Assembly (NCBI GenBank): GCA_026708645.1
Contig: JAPOUM010000042.1
Location: 1-42,849 of the forward strand
Direction of reading: 5' to 3'
Source: Acidimicrobiaceae bacterium
GTDB taxonomy: Bacteria; Actinomycetota; Acidimicrobiia; Acidimicrobiales; Aldehydirespiratoraceae
Length of the DNA stretch: 42,849 nucleotides
Part shown: in pieces, positions 1 through 10,851 of the stretch
Layout: every line of letters starts with the position of its first letter
Numbering within the stretch: position 1 is the stretch's first letter
Made by a program: the position numbers and the translations under genes
The notes under the pieces: model-generated
What the model was told of the DNA's origin: nothing
What the model saw: only the letters and a program-made list of their open reading frames with translations
The model's database searches: none

Positions 1-349
1 CCCAATCCGAAACCGTGAAAACCACATCCACAGACGACGACACCCACACCACATCCCCGCCAGGAGCGTCCACCTCCACACCAACCCCAGGCACCACCGA
101 CACCACCACATCGCCGGCAGGCTCAGAACCCAACACCAACGAATAGCCGTCCCTCAGCGACGAACCATCCTCAGACACCACCGTCCCGACCGGAACACCA
201 GTCTCAACTACTACTACCCCAACCGTCTCCACCTCAGAATCCTCAAGAAGCGGCTCCCCCTGAGCCGAAGCCGGGACACCCGACACAGTCAACAACGAGC
301 CAAGCAACGCCAAAGATACCAGAAACACTAAAACATCATGAAAACACAC
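1..349 (-). CDS. Secreted repeat-protein N-terminus (partial, runs off the left edge)
   Basis: Reading leftward from a GTG at 349, the frame stays open to the window edge. It begins MCFHDVLVFLVSLALLGS and continues with VSGVPASAQG, which is a hydrophobic signal peptide with a likely signal peptidase site after ASA. The mature part is Val/Ser/Gly-rich and includes SLVLGSEPAGDVVVSVVP and SSVDVVFTVSDW. This resembles the beta-sandwich repeats (Calx-beta or Ig-like) of large exported bacterial proteins, although only about one unit is visible. Codons are often T- or G-ending (GGT, GTT, TCT), unlike the C-ending usage of its neighbours. The start is uncertain: the frame also continues upstream to a TTG near 397. 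No clear Shine-Dalgarno was found. Function unknown; an adhesin or surface protein is a guess. Confidence 0.5.
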   Translation of the reverse strand, partial: MCFHDVLVFLVSLALLGSLLTVSGVPASAQGEPLLEDSEVETVGVVVVETGVPVGTVVSEDGSSLRDGYSLVLGSEPAGDVVVSVVPGVGVEVDAPGGDVVWVSSSVDVVFTVSDW

Positions 350-843
350 TAAACCATAAATGCGACACCGAAAGCCAACAACCCTCGCGCGCGCCAAGGC
401 CCCAGTTCGGCCGTGCCCAAAACTGCTAGACGACTGTTGCAACGAGCCCCCCCCCCCCACTGCCAGGCGCAAACGCCGACAGCAGAACAAGAGAGACGGA
501 ACAAGATATTTAACGGGGCGACACTATAACCAGACCCTCACCCCCCACCCCCCACGTAAACCCGAACCAACCCCGACCCATCAGCGACCAGCCGCACCAG
601 CGGCCGCAACGCCGTGCGGCGCCCGCAGACACGCAACAGTCGACCACCAACCACAACAACAGGCCTAGGAATAAACAGGCCTAGGCGCCAGTCAGACCTC
701 CGCCCCCAGCAAACCCGCACGAACCCCGCCCGGAAGCAGTGATCCCCCGACGACGACCGCAACGCCGTGTAGTTTCCACAGCAAAGCCCGACGACACCCA
801 CGGACCGACAAGAGAGACCCGACGAAAGGACCACGCCGAGACC
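350..843. other. Gene-poor spacer with C homopolymers and a short direct repeat
   Basis: No credible coding frame was found between the secreted-protein start and the pyruvate carboxylase start. The stretch holds a run of 12 C at 447-458, two runs of six C at about 543-556, and a 12-nt direct repeat AACAGGCCTAGG at 658-669 and 674-685. A small AT-rich island with TATAAC lies at 525-530. Divergent promoters for the flanking genes should lie here, but no convincing -35/-10 pair stands out. The homopolymers resemble those at 38811 and at the right edge, so base calls here may be unreliable. Confidence 0.5.
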
Positions 844-3800
844 ATGGAGAAGCTCTTGGTCGCCAACCGAGGCGAGATAGCCATCAGGGCGTTCCGCGCC
901 GCCACCCAGCTCGGCATCCGCACCGTCGCCATCCTGCCCGTCGAGGAAGAGCGCAGCGGGGCGCTGCACCGCATCAAGGCCGACGAGGCCTACGTGATCG
1001 GCGAGCCGGGGCGGCCCGTGCGGGCCTATCTGGACCATCAAGCGATCGTGGCCAAGGCGGTCGAGGTGGGCGCCGACGCGGTCTACCCCGGCTACGGGTT
1101 CCTCTCGGAGAGCCCCGACCTGGCGGAGGCCTGCGACGCCGCCGGCGTCACCTTCGTGGGGCCGAGTGCGGCGGTGCTGCGTCTCACCGGCAACAAGATG
1201 CGCGCCAGGGGCGCCGCGGAGCGGGCCGGGCTGCCGGTGCTGCGCCAGTCGCCGCCTATAGACGATCCCGCCGAAGCCGGCGCCCATGCCGAAGACATCG
1301 GCTTCCCGCTGTTCGTGAAAGCCTCCTCGGGCGGCGGCGGCCGGGGGATGCGCCGCGTGGAGCGGCCCGCTGAGCTCGCCGAGGCCGTGGCGGCCGCCAA
1401 GCGCGAAGCCGGCAGCGCCTTCGGCGACTCGACAGTGTTCCTCGAGGAGGCCATGACCGGCGTGCGCCACATCGAGGCCCAAGTGCTCGCCGACGGCGCC
1501 GGGTCGGTGGTGCATCTCTTCGAGCGTGACTGCTCGGTGCAGCGGCGCTTCCAGAAGGTGGTCGAAATGGCGCCGGCACGCGACCTCGACGCCGAGGTCC
1601 GCGCCCGCCTGCTGGCTGACGCGGTGCGCTTCGCGTCTCAGATCGGCTACGCCAACGCCGGCACCGTCGAGTTCCTCGTCGACGGCGCTGGCCGTTACGT
1701 CTTCATCGAGATGAACCCCCGTATCCAGGTTGAGCACACCGTCACCGAGGAGGTCACCGACGTCGACCTCGTCGAATCGCAGTTGCTGATCGCCTCGGGG
1801 GCCACGCTGGCAGACCTGGGGCTGTCCCAAGACGGGATCGCCGTGAGGGGCTTCGCGCTGCAGTGCCGGGTCACCGCGGAGGATCCGTCCAACGACTTCA
1901 GGCCCGACACGGGTCGCATCGTGGCCTACCGCCCCGCCAGCGGCGCGGGAGTGCGCCTCGACGGCTGCGTCTATCAGGGAGTGGAGATCACCCCCCACTT
2001 CGACTCGATGATCGAGAAGATCACCTGCCGGGGCAAGGACTTCGCCACTTCCGTGCGCCGCATGCAGCGCACCCTCGCCGAATACCGGGTGCGCGGCGTC
2101 TCCACCAACCAGCCTTACTTGCAGGCCATCCTCGCCGACGAGCAGTTCCAGGCCGGGCCTGTCACCACCAGCTTCATCGACGACCGGCCCGAGTTGACCG
2201 CTGCTTCGGTCGGCGCCAACCGGGCCACCCGGCTGCTGCGCTACCTGGCCGACGTCACCGTCCACCAGCCGCACGGCCCGGCGCCGACCCGCGTCGAGCC
2301 GGCATCCAAACTCCGCGGCGAGCGCCGCGGCGAACCCCCCGCTGGATCGCGTCAGCGCCTCGCCGAGCTCGGGCCCGAGAAGTTCGCGGCCGAACTGCGA
2401 GCCGCCGGCGCCGTGCATGTGACCGACACCACCCTGCGAGACGCGCACCAGTCGATACTGGCCACCCGGCTGCGCACCATCGACCTGGTGGCGGGCGCCC
2501 GCGAGATGGCCCACACCATGCCGCAGCTGCTGAGCCTGGAGTGCTGGGGCGGCGCCACCTTCGACGTGGCTCTGCGCTTCCTGCACGAGGACCCCTGGGA
2601 GCGTCTGGCACGCATCCGCGAGGCGGCCCCCAACATCTGCACCCAGATGCTGCTGCGGGGCCGCAACACCGTCGGATACTCTCCCTACCCGGACTCGCTG
2701 GCCGCGCATTTCATCGCCGAGGCGGCCGACTGCGGGATGGACATCTTCAGAGTGTTCGACGCCTTCAACTCCATCGAGCAGATGGCGCCCGCCATCGCCG
2801 CGGTGATCGACGCCGGGGCGGTGGCAGAAGGGGCGATCTGCTACTCCGGCAACCTGTCGAGCCCCACGGAGGACCTCTACACGCTCGACTACTACCTGCG
2901 CGTCGCCGACGAGCTGGCCGGCGCCGGGGTTCACATCCTCTGCATCAAAGACATGGCGGGCCTGCTGACGGCCGCCGCGGCGACAAAGCTGGTAGGCGCG
3001 CTGCGCGAGCGGTTCGACCAGCCGGTGCATCTGCACACCCACGACACCGCCGGCGGGCAGCTCGCCGCCTACACCGCAGCCATAGCGGCAGGCGTCGACG
3101 CCGTGGACGCGGCCGCGCCGCCGCTGTCTGGCATGACTTCGCAGCCGTCGATCGCCGCGCTGGTCGCCATGACCGACAACACCGAGCGGGCCACCGGCTT
3201 GAGCCTCGACGCCATCGGCGACCTCGAGCCCTACTGGGAGGCGGTGCGTCGTGTCTACGCGCCCTTCGAGGCGGGACTGCAGTCGCCGACGGGCACCGTC
3301 TACCGCCACGAGATCCCCGGAGGCCAGCTCTCCAATCTGCGTGCGCAGGCTCGGGCGCTGGGCCTCGGGCACCGCTTCGAGGAGGTCGAGAGGCTCTACG
3401 CCGCCTGCAACGAGCTGCTCGGCCGACCCATCAAAGTGACGCCTTCGTCGAAAGTGGTCGGCGACTTGGCGCTGCACTTGGTGGCCTCGGGAGTGACCCC
3501 CGAGCAGCTGCTGGAGGACCCGGCCGGTGTGGACCTGCCCGACAGCGTGATCGGGTTCCTGCACGGGCAACTCGGTGACCCGCCGGGGGGCTTCCCCGAA
3601 CCGTTCCGCACTCGGGCCACCGCGGGACGGACTTGGACGCCGAACCGCAAGGATCTCAGCGCCTCAGACGAAGCCGGCCTGGCGACCGACCGGCGAGCGA
3701 CCCTGAACCGCCTGCTGTTCCCCACTCCGTCGGCGGAGCAGGCCGACAAGACCGACCGCTACGGCGACCTGTCGCTGCTGCCCTCGACGCTTTTCTGGTA

Positions 3801-4248
3801 CGGCCTCGACCCTCGCAGCACCGACACCGCCGTCGAGCTGGGGCGCGGCGTGCGGCTGCTGCTGGGGCTGCGCTCGATCAGCGAGCCCAACGACGAGGGC
3901 ATCCGCATCGTCGGCTTCCGGGTCAACGGCGGGCCCCGCGACATCGACACCCTGGACCGCAACGTGGCCTCGGACCGCCTCGAGCACGCCCGGGCCGACC
4001 CGACCAGACCTGGTCATGTGGCCGCGCCTTTCAGGGGCGCCGTCAACGTGTCCGTCAGCGTCGGCGACTCGGTGCGGGCGGGCGACACCGTGGCGGTGAT
4101 CGAGGCCATGAAGATGGAGTCGTCGATATCGGCGCCGGTGGCCGGCACTGTGGAGTCGGTGGCGATCGCCGCGGGAGCGCTGCTCGAGCCCGGCGACCTG
4201 ATCCTCGAGATCCGGCCCGCGGGACGCTCCGCCAGCCCCGAAACCTGA
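844..4248 (+). CDS. pyc: Pyruvate carboxylase, single chain
   Basis: ATP- and biotin-dependent carboxylation of pyruvate to oxaloacetate, an anaplerotic cytosolic reaction. The 1134-aa chain has the full three-part order. The N-terminal biotin carboxylase domain starts LLVANRGEIAIRAF and carries the glycine-rich ATP-grasp loop SSGGGGRGMR and the EMNPRIQVEHTVTEE active-site strand. The central carboxyltransferase domain carries VTDTTLRDAHQS and the metal-ligand motif HLHTHDTAGG. The C-terminal biotinyl domain has EAMKMES, with the biotinylated lysine near residue 1090. The start at 844 gives MEKLLVANRGE, which matches the family; the open frame extends further upstream but looks unlike protein there. 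GAAAGGA lies about 13 nt upstream. It stands alone and converges on groEL. Length is typical for the alpha4 form (about 1130-1180 aa). Confidence 0.97.
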   Translation: MEKLLVANRGEIAIRAFRAATQLGIRTVAILPVEEERSGALHRIKADEAYVIGEPGRPVRAYLDHQAIVAKAVEVGADAVYPGYGFLSESPDLAEACDAAGVTFVGPSAAVLRLTGNKMRARGAAERAGLPVLRQSPPIDDPAEAGAHAEDIGFPLFVKASSGGGGRGMRRVERPAELAEAVAAAKREAGSAFGDSTVFLEEAMTGVRHIEAQVLADGAGSVVHLFERDCSVQRRFQKVVEMAPARDLDAEVRARLLADAVRFASQIGYANAGTVEFLVDGAGRYVFIEMNPRIQVEHTVTEEVTDVDLVESQLLIASGATLADLGLSQDGIAVRGFALQCRVTAEDPSNDFRPDTGRIVAYRPASGAGVRLDGCVYQGVEITPHFDSMIEKITCRGKDFATSVRRMQRTLAEYRVRGVSTNQPYLQAILADEQFQAGPVTTSFIDDRPELTAASVGANRATRLLRYLADVTVHQPHGPAPTRVEPASKLRGERRGEPPAGSRQRLAELGPEKFAAELRAAGAVHVTDTTLRDAHQSILATRLRTIDLVAGAREMAHTMPQLLSLECWGGATFDVALRFLHEDPWERLARIREAAPNICTQMLLRGRNTVGYSPYPDSLAAHFIAEAADCGMDIFRVFDAFNSIEQMAPAIAAVIDAGAVAEGAICYSGNLSSPTEDLYTLDYYLRVADELAGAGVHILCIKDMAGLLTAAAATKLVGALRERFDQPVHLHTHDTAGGQLAAYTAAIAAGVDAVDAAAPPLSGMTSQPSIAALVAMTDNTERATGLSLDAIGDLEPYWEAVRRVYAPFEAGLQSPTGTVYRHEIPGGQLSNLRAQARALGLGHRFEEVERLYAACNELLGRPIKVTPSSKVVGDLALHLVASGVTPEQLLEDPAGVDLPDSVIGFLHGQLGDPPGGFPEPFRTRATAGRTWTPNRKDLSASDEAGLATDRRATLNRLLFPTPSAEQADKTDRYGDLSLLPSTLFWYGLDPRSTDTAVELGRGVRLLLGLRSISEPNDEGIRIVGFRVNGGPRDIDTLDRNVASDRLEHARADPTRPGHVAAPFRGAVNVSVSVGDSVRAGDTVAVIEAMKMESSISAPVAGTVESVAIAAGALLEPGDLILEIRPAGRSASPET

Positions 4249-4310
4249 CCAGCGTCCAGCGCGGCCGGCGCCCAGCGGCTGCGACGCGACAGAAGACCTG
4301 CGGCCGGTCG

Positions 4311-4340
4311 GCGTCGTGGCGTGTCGTGGCGTGTCGTGGC
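4311..4340 (+). repeat. Three tandem 10-nt units after pyc
   Basis: Three consecutive copies of G(C/T)GTCGTGGC lie in the convergent spacer between pyc and groEL, with one base difference in the first copy. They are non-coding. This is one of several short tandem duplications in spacers of this window. Confidence 0.8.
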
Positions 4341-4396
4341 GCGCCTCTTGGCGCGTCTCGTGGAAGAGAGCTAGGAGTGAGGCGCCGCGGACGCGC

Positions 4397-4432
4397 AGCA
4401 GCCCGGGCCTTGAGGACAGGACCCGGGCTGCT
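4397..4432. terminator. Bidirectional hairpin between convergent pyc and groEL
   Basis: A perfect 11-bp stem, AGCAGCCCGGG (4397-4407) with CCCGGGCTGCT (4422-4432), encloses a 14-nt loop. It sits between the ends of two convergent genes. Neither strand has a U-run after the stem, so it is not a textbook intrinsic terminator. Such bare strong hairpins are common at gene ends in high-GC actinobacteria. Confidence 0.6.
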
Positions 4433-4532
4433 TGAAAGATGTCACGACACGCCGGGCGCGTGCGACGTTCGCAGCGAGTTCGTCTGGCGAGGCCGCGCTG
4501 CACTGCGCGGGATCATCGCTTGACGGGCTCGG

Positions 4533-6478
<1,946 letters not shown>

Positions 6479-6559
6479 GTGTCCTCCCGGACTGGAATAT
6501 GAATGGATTGACTGACTCGACTGAGGCGATCGTCTTCGCCTTCAGCCGCGACACAGGCG

Positions 6560-6586
6560 TTGGCACTCTCCCGTGTCGAGTGCTAA
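6560..6586 (-). promoter_or_regulatory. CIRCE operator (HrcA binding site) of groES-groEL
   Basis: On the plus strand the inverted repeat reads TTGGCACTC, a 9-nt spacer, then GAGTGCTAA. The consensus is TTAGCACTC-N9-GAGTGCTAA, so there is one mismatch in one arm. It lies just downstream of the -10 element and upstream of groES, the usual position for HrcA repression. Confidence 0.93.
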
Positions 6587-6614
6587 CGATAGGGGCATTC
6601 GTTCGCAGCGACAA
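6586..6614 (-). promoter_or_regulatory. Vegetative promoter of groES-groEL
   Basis: On the minus strand TTGTCG (6614-6609) and TATCGT (6591-6586) are separated by exactly 17 nt. The -10 hexamer abuts the CIRCE operator, so bound HrcA would block the start site. The match is by eye. Confidence 0.65.
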
Positions 6615-6804
6615 CACCCGAGCCCGCCTTATTGAGACTATTCGGGTCCTAATCGGGCCTCGCCCGCTCAGTTCTCGCCGTTCTGCCCGCTAAACATCGG
6701 ATTCAGCTCGCTCAGCTCCCGTGTTCTCCTCGCACGACTCCCGGATTTCGCCGGCTCGGATTGCGTATGGGAGCTGGGATTCTCAGTTCCCGGGTGCGGC
6801 CGGC

Positions 6805-7833
6805 TCAGTAGTTCCCGGGGAGGCCGGAGGAAGGGTCGCCGCCGACGGTCAGGGTCGAGGGCCCGTCAGCTTGCAGGCGCCACCAGCCCGCTGCTGCGAC
6901 CATGGCCGCGTTGTCGGTACACATGGCCCGGCTCGGCAGGTATGCAGCCAGCCCGTCGGCCGCGCAGACTTCACGGGTCATCTCCCGCAGCCTGCTGTTG
7001 GCGGCGACTCCGCCGGCCAGGCACAAGCCTTTGACGCCGTGCTCGGCCGCGGCTCGGCGAGCTTTCGCCACCAGCACATCGGCCACCGCCTCCTGGAACG
7101 AGGCGGCCACGTCCTCCGCTGAAGCGTCGGGATGGTGGCGCAGATAAGTGATGACCGCTGTCTTGAGCCCGCTGAAGGAGAAGTTCCAGCCGTCGTGCAG
7201 CATGGCCCGAGGGAAATCGACGGCAGCGCGGTCGCCTCGGCTGCTCAGCTTGTCGATCACCGGGCCGCCCGGATAGCCCAAACCCATGAAGCGGGCCACC
7301 TTGTCGAAAGCCTCTCCGGCGGCGTCGTCGACGGTCTCGCCGATGACGCGGTAGCGCAGGCGGTCCTGCATCAGCACGAGCATGGTGTGCCCCCCCGAGA
7401 CCAGCACCACGATCGCCGGCAACTCCAGATCGGGCTCATCGAGGAAGGCCGCGTGCAGATGGGCCTCGAGATGGTTGACAGCCACGAACGGCACGTCCCA
7501 CACCAGAGCCAGGGCCTTCGCCGCCGACACCCCCACCAGCAGAGCGCCTATGAGGCCGGGGCCGGCTGTTGCCGCCACCGCGGCGACCTCGGCCTGGCCG
7601 ACGGGCGGCTCAGCCTGCTCGAAGGCTTGCGCGATCACCGGCACGATCCGCTGCACATGAGCCCGGCTCGCCACTTCGGGAACGACGCCGCCGTAGCGGG
7701 CGTGGAGGTCGACCTGGCTGGACACGATCGACGACAGCACCCGGTCACCCCCTGCCACCAGCGCCGCCGCGGTCTCGTCGCAGGAGGTCTCGATGCCGAG
7801 GACCAAGTTTCCCGGATCGGCGACGGGGTTCAC
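6805..7833 (-). CDS. tsaD: tRNA N6-adenosine threonylcarbamoyltransferase TsaD
   Basis: Catalytic subunit that transfers the threonylcarbamoyl group to A37 of ANN-decoding tRNAs (t6A), working with TsaB and TsaE. The 342-aa product has the ASKHA start LVLGIETSCDETAAALV, the metal site segment VNHLEAHLHAAFL, and the later glycine loops (SGGHTMLV, GLCLAGGVAANSRLRE) of the family. It starts at GTG 7833, preceded by GAGGGCGAG. Length is typical. It is the downstream member of the tsaE-tsaB-tsaD set, but rimI, often found between tsaB and tsaD, is missing. The spacer after tsaD carries the groES promoter. Confidence 0.96.
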   Translation of the reverse strand: MNPVADPGNLVLGIETSCDETAAALVAGGDRVLSSIVSSQVDLHARYGGVVPEVASRAHVQRIVPVIAQAFEQAEPPVGQAEVAAVAATAGPGLIGALLVGVSAAKALALVWDVPFVAVNHLEAHLHAAFLDEPDLELPAIVVLVSGGHTMLVLMQDRLRYRVIGETVDDAAGEAFDKVARFMGLGYPGGPVIDKLSSRGDRAAVDFPRAMLHDGWNFSFSGLKTAVITYLRHHPDASAEDVAASFQEAVADVLVAKARRAAAEHGVKGLCLAGGVAANSRLREMTREVCAADGLAAYLPSRAMCTDNAAMVAAAGWWRLQADGPSTLTVGGDPSSGLPGNY

Positions 7834-7978
7834 CTCGCCCTCGGATCTCGCTGCCGGTTCGAGTCGGCGCTCGACAACAAGCGCGGGCTCGGCGCCGAAC
7901 CATCCATCGCCGTGACGCTACCAACCCTGCACCAAGCCGCGGGTTGCAGATGCCGGCGAATGCTTGCAGTATGAATGC

Positions 7979-8313
7979 ACGCCTAATGTTCTTGTTCGAG
8001 ACGTCCCCGACAACGTCCATCGTCAACTCGCCCAGCGCGCACGCGCCAGCAGCAGTGCCGACGTCTGGGCGTCGTGGTGCAGTCCGACGCTCTACTGCCC
8101 CGGTCGGTGGTGATGATCGCTCCTACATCGACCAGTGCTCGGCGCGCCTTTTTCCGGCCTTGCATAGAAGTCGACGGGCAGGAAACCACTGCACTCGTCG
8201 AACAAGTCGGCGCCGTCGACGTCAATCGCTTGGACGGCTTGGTCGGGCATGTCAGCCCTGAGGAGCAATGGGGCATCGACACCGCCCTGAGCACAGTTCT
8301 CGCCCTCGGCTAG
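7979..8313 (+). pseudogene. Broken toxin-antitoxin module: VapB/FitA-like antitoxin start joined to a MazF/PemK toxin end
   Basis: In one plus frame from 7979 the sequence reads TPNVLVRDVPDNVHRQLAQRARA, matching the N-terminus of ribbon-helix-helix antitoxins that normally begin MPNVLVRD. Here the initiator position is ACG (7979-7981) rather than ATG. The frame then loses similarity and stops near 8110. In a different frame, from about 8074, comes a typical MazF/PemK C-terminal half: VVQSDALLPRSVVMIAPTSTS, then FRPCIEVDG, LVEQVGAVD and a final ALSTVLALG. The toxin's N-terminal strands (GDVWWVDL-like, GSEP, RRP) are absent. One internal deletion in an antitoxin-toxin operon explains the join. 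The toxin stop shares the bases CTAG with the convergent tsaB stop. Almost certainly non-functional. Confidence 0.75.
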
Positions 8314-9053
8314 TTCTGCTTTCCCGCAGCCAGATGTCGGGGTTGAGGTTGGGCGTCGGGGCGGCGCAGGTACATCGGCTCGACCTCTTCGGGGCGCAGA
8401 AACTCTTGACGCGCCGCGGCGGCTCGGGCCAGCTGAACCAGCGAGGCGGCCGAGGGATGCGCCAAGCCCGAGTCAACCCGCTCCAGGCCGTTCAGGCCAT
8501 CGAACAGCGGTCCGTAACGCTCGGCGCCGTCACCCGCCAGCAGTGTCGCGGCCGCCGCTCGACTGCCCGCTCGAGAACCCGCAGCGGGCTCAGAGCCGAC
8601 TAGCAGCTCACGAAGCTGCTCGGGCGTCGAGACCGCCGGCTCGGTGAGTCGTTCCACGAGGCCGTCACCGCAACTGAAGACGGCATGGAACACTTCGCCT
8701 CGGCGGGCGTCGATCACGGCCGCGACCCTGCCGCGGCTGTGACGCAGCGGATAGGCCAGCAGGTCGAGGCTGGAGACCGCGATCATCGGCACATCCAGAG
8801 CGTGGGCCATGGTCACAGCCGTTGCGACACCCACTCGAAGACCGGTGTACAAACCCGGGCCGACGTCCACCGCCACCGCATCCAGATCACCGAGCGCAAT
8901 GCCGCCATGCGCGCAGGCTGTCTGAATCTGCGGCGCCAGAAGCTCGGCATGGCGACGGTCTCGTGTCGCTTCGACGCAGGCAGAGACGCCGTCGGGTCCG
9001 CCGACAGCGCAGCCGACGCGGCCTGTCGCCGACTCGACGCCCAGTATCAGCAC
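8310..9053 (-). CDS. tsaB: t6A synthesis protein TsaB
   Basis: ASKHA-fold partner of TsaD that scaffolds the t6A complex and has no catalytic activity of its own. The 247-aa product begins MLILGVESATGRVGCAVGG and carries DAVAVDVGPGLYTGLRVGVATA, the hallmark of this family. The start is GTG at 9053 with only a weak GGGA upstream; an 86-nt spacer separates it from tsaE. The last two bases of its stop codon overlap the stop of the toxin remnant on the other strand. Length is near the usual 210-240 aa. Confidence 0.93.
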   Translation of the reverse strand: MLILGVESATGRVGCAVGGPDGVSACVEATRDRRHAELLAPQIQTACAHGGIALGDLDAVAVDVGPGLYTGLRVGVATAVTMAHALDVPMIAVSSLDLLAYPLRHSRGRVAAVIDARRGEVFHAVFSCGDGLVERLTEPAVSTPEQLRELLVGSEPAAGSRAGSRAAAATLLAGDGAERYGPLFDGLNGLERVDSGLAHPSAASLVQLARAAAARQEFLRPEEVEPMYLRRPDAQPQPRHLAAGKQN

Positions 9054-9139
9054 GGCAGTCCCAAAAGCAGTCGCAGCATCACTATCTCGACATCACAGTC
9101 GCAGAAACATCCAGCCACAGAACCAGACGCACACCGGGA

Positions 9140-9628
9140 TCAGCAGTCCCGCACAGACCACGGCTCAGCAGCCGCAGCCAGGCGCTCGGCGCGGCCCAGC
9201 CATGTCGCGCCGTCGCCTCGCAGCTCGAAACGGCGTTCGCTGTCGCCGGACCCGAAGCGGATCGTCACAGTCAGTCGGTCGGCGGGCAGAACCGAAGCGA
9301 TGGTGTCTCCCCACTCCACGAGGGTGACGCCCTGCTCCAGAAGCTCAGGCAGAGCCAGGTCGTCGGCTTCGTCGAGGCTCTCGAAACGGTAGACGTCGAG
9401 ATGGTTGACCACCATTCGACCCTCGTAACGGTTGGCGAGCGTGAAAGTCGGGCTGGTCACTGCGGCGCTCACGCCCGAACCGGCTGCGAAGCCCTGCACG
9501 AAAGCTGTCTTGCCGGCGCCCAGCTCACCGACGAGCACGATCACGTCACCGGGCTCGGCCACAGCGGCGAGAGCCCCGCCGAGGGCTCTGGTCTGCTCGA
9601 CATCGCCTGTGCCGCACAAGACGCTCAT
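9140..9628 (-). CDS. tsaE: t6A synthesis ATPase TsaE
   Basis: P-loop ATPase that resets the TsaBD complex between catalytic rounds. The 162-aa product has Walker [16 protein letters not shown] near residue 33, the switch segment [10 protein letters not shown] and the HLDVYRFES strand typical of TsaE/YjeE. The ATG at 9628 lies 14 nt after the alr stop, which suggests one transcript nnr-alr-tsaE-tsaB-tsaD. Confidence 0.95.
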   Translation of the reverse strand: MSVLCGTGDVEQTRALGGALAAVAEPGDVIVLVGELGAGKTAFVQGFAAGSGVSAAVTSPTFTLANRYEGRMVVNHLDVYRFESLDEADDLALPELLEQGVTLVEWGDTIASVLPADRLTVTIRFGSGDSERRFELRGDGATWLGRAERLAAAAEPWSVRDC

Positions 9629-9642
9629 GGCTTCGAGCGTAG

Positions 9643-10851
9643 CTACACAGTCTCGTGGCGAACCCGGTGCGTCAACGATGTCAGCACCTCATAGCCGACG
9701 GTTCCGAGGCGCCGCGCTATCTCTTGCACGGTGATCTCTTCGTCGCCTTGGCGACCGATCAGCACCGCCTCGTCGCCGACACGCACCTGCGACGCTGCGG
9801 CTTCGGGCACAGCGACCATCAGCTGATCCATCGTCACTGCGCCCACGATCGGGCAGCGATGCCCGCCCACCAGCGCCTCCACGCCTGCCGAGCCGCTGTC
9901 GCGCCGGACGCCGTCGGCGTAGCCGATCCCCAAAGTGGCGACGAGGGTGGGCTCCCGAGCTTTCCAGAGTCGGCCGTAGGACACGGTCCCACCGGGCTCG
10001 ACGCGGCGCAGCGCCGTGACCTGCGACACCAGCTCCAGCGCCGGCAGCAACTCGACGGCGCTGTCGAGCACGGGCGAGGGGGCGACCCCGTATACGGCGA
10101 TGCCCGCGCGAACCATGTCGAAATGCGAGTTTCGATGGGCCAGCAAACCCGCAGAGTTGGCGGCGTGGCGGATGCCGGGATCGATGCCGTCGCCGCGCAG
10201 CGCCGTCAAAGCGTCGTCGAATCGCCGCAGCTGCACCTGAGTGAAGGGATCTCGGGGCTGGTCGGCTACCGCCAGATGAGTCCACACTCCCTCGGGGCGC
10301 AGCCGGCCTTCGGCTGCCCGCAGCGCCGCCGCCGCCTCTTGCAGTTCGTGGGGGTGCGCGCCCATGCGGTTCATGCCGGTGTCCACCTTCAGATGCACTG
10401 CGCGTGCGCCGCAAGGGCTTCGGGCAGCCGCCAGAGCCTCGATCCCGGCAGGCGATGCGACAGTGAACCTGACTCTTTGCGGACAGGCCCGCGCAGCAGC
10501 GTGCGCCGCAGCCGGCGGAAGCTCCGAGAGCACAAGCACCGGAGCTTCGCTGCCGACGCTCTCGGCCGCTTCGGCCGCTTCGAGCGCTTCGGGGATCGTG
10601 GCCACCGCCAACCAGGAAGCGCCGCCTGCCAGTGCGGCCCTCGCCGCGGTGACAGCGCCGTGGCCGTAGCCGTCGGCTTTGACCACTGCGCACAGCGCAG
10701 CGCCTCCGGCTCGCTCGACGAGCCGCTTGACGTTCGTCTCGATGGCTGCGGAACGCACTCGCCGCAAGCGGGTCGCGGCGCCTGGGCCGGGGAAGATCAA
10801 AGCGCGACCGCGCTCAGGCACCGCGACGGGGTCGGCGCCGTGGCCGCTCAT
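9643..10851 (-). CDS. alr: Alanine racemase (PLP-dependent)
   Basis: Interconverts L- and D-alanine for peptidoglycan. The 402-aa product carries the PLP lysine in [12 protein letters not shown] (K58), the opposite catalytic tyrosine in [11 protein letters not shown] (Y311) and the conserved VTMDQLMV strand. [12 protein letters not shown] is the family's substrate-side loop. The ATG at 10851 overlaps the nnr stop as ATGA, so the two are translationally coupled. There are about 25 extra N-terminal residues before the core fold; a later start is possible but would lose the coupling. Confidence 0.95.
   Translation of the reverse strand: MSGHGADPVAVPERGRALIFPGPGAATRLRRVRSAAIETNVKRLVERAGGAALCAVVKADGYGHGAVTAARAALAGGASWLAVATIPEALEAAEAAESVGSEAPVLVLSELPPAAAHAAARACPQRVRFTVASPAGIEALAAARSPCGARAVHLKVDTGMNRMGAHPHELQEAAAALRAAEGRLRPEGVWTHLAVADQPRDPFTQVQLRRFDDALTALRGDGIDPGIRHAANSAGLLAHRNSHFDMVRAGIAVYGVAPSPVLDSAVELLPALELVSQVTALRRVEPGGTVSYGRLWKAREPTLVATLGIGYADGVRRDSGSAGVEALVGGHRCPIVGAVTMDQLMVAVPEAAASQVRVGDEAVLIGRQGDEEITVQEIARRLGTVGYEVLTSLTHRVRHETV

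Noticed and set aside
538..3570. 1010-codon open frame antisense to pyruvate carboxylase
   Set aside because: GC-rich third positions keep antisense frames open; the protein is Arg/Gly/Val-rich with no recognisable domain, and it shadows a clear pyc gene.
4397..4432. Classical intrinsic terminator
   Set aside because: The stem is strong but there is no U-run on either side, so it is called only as a probable bidirectional hairpin.
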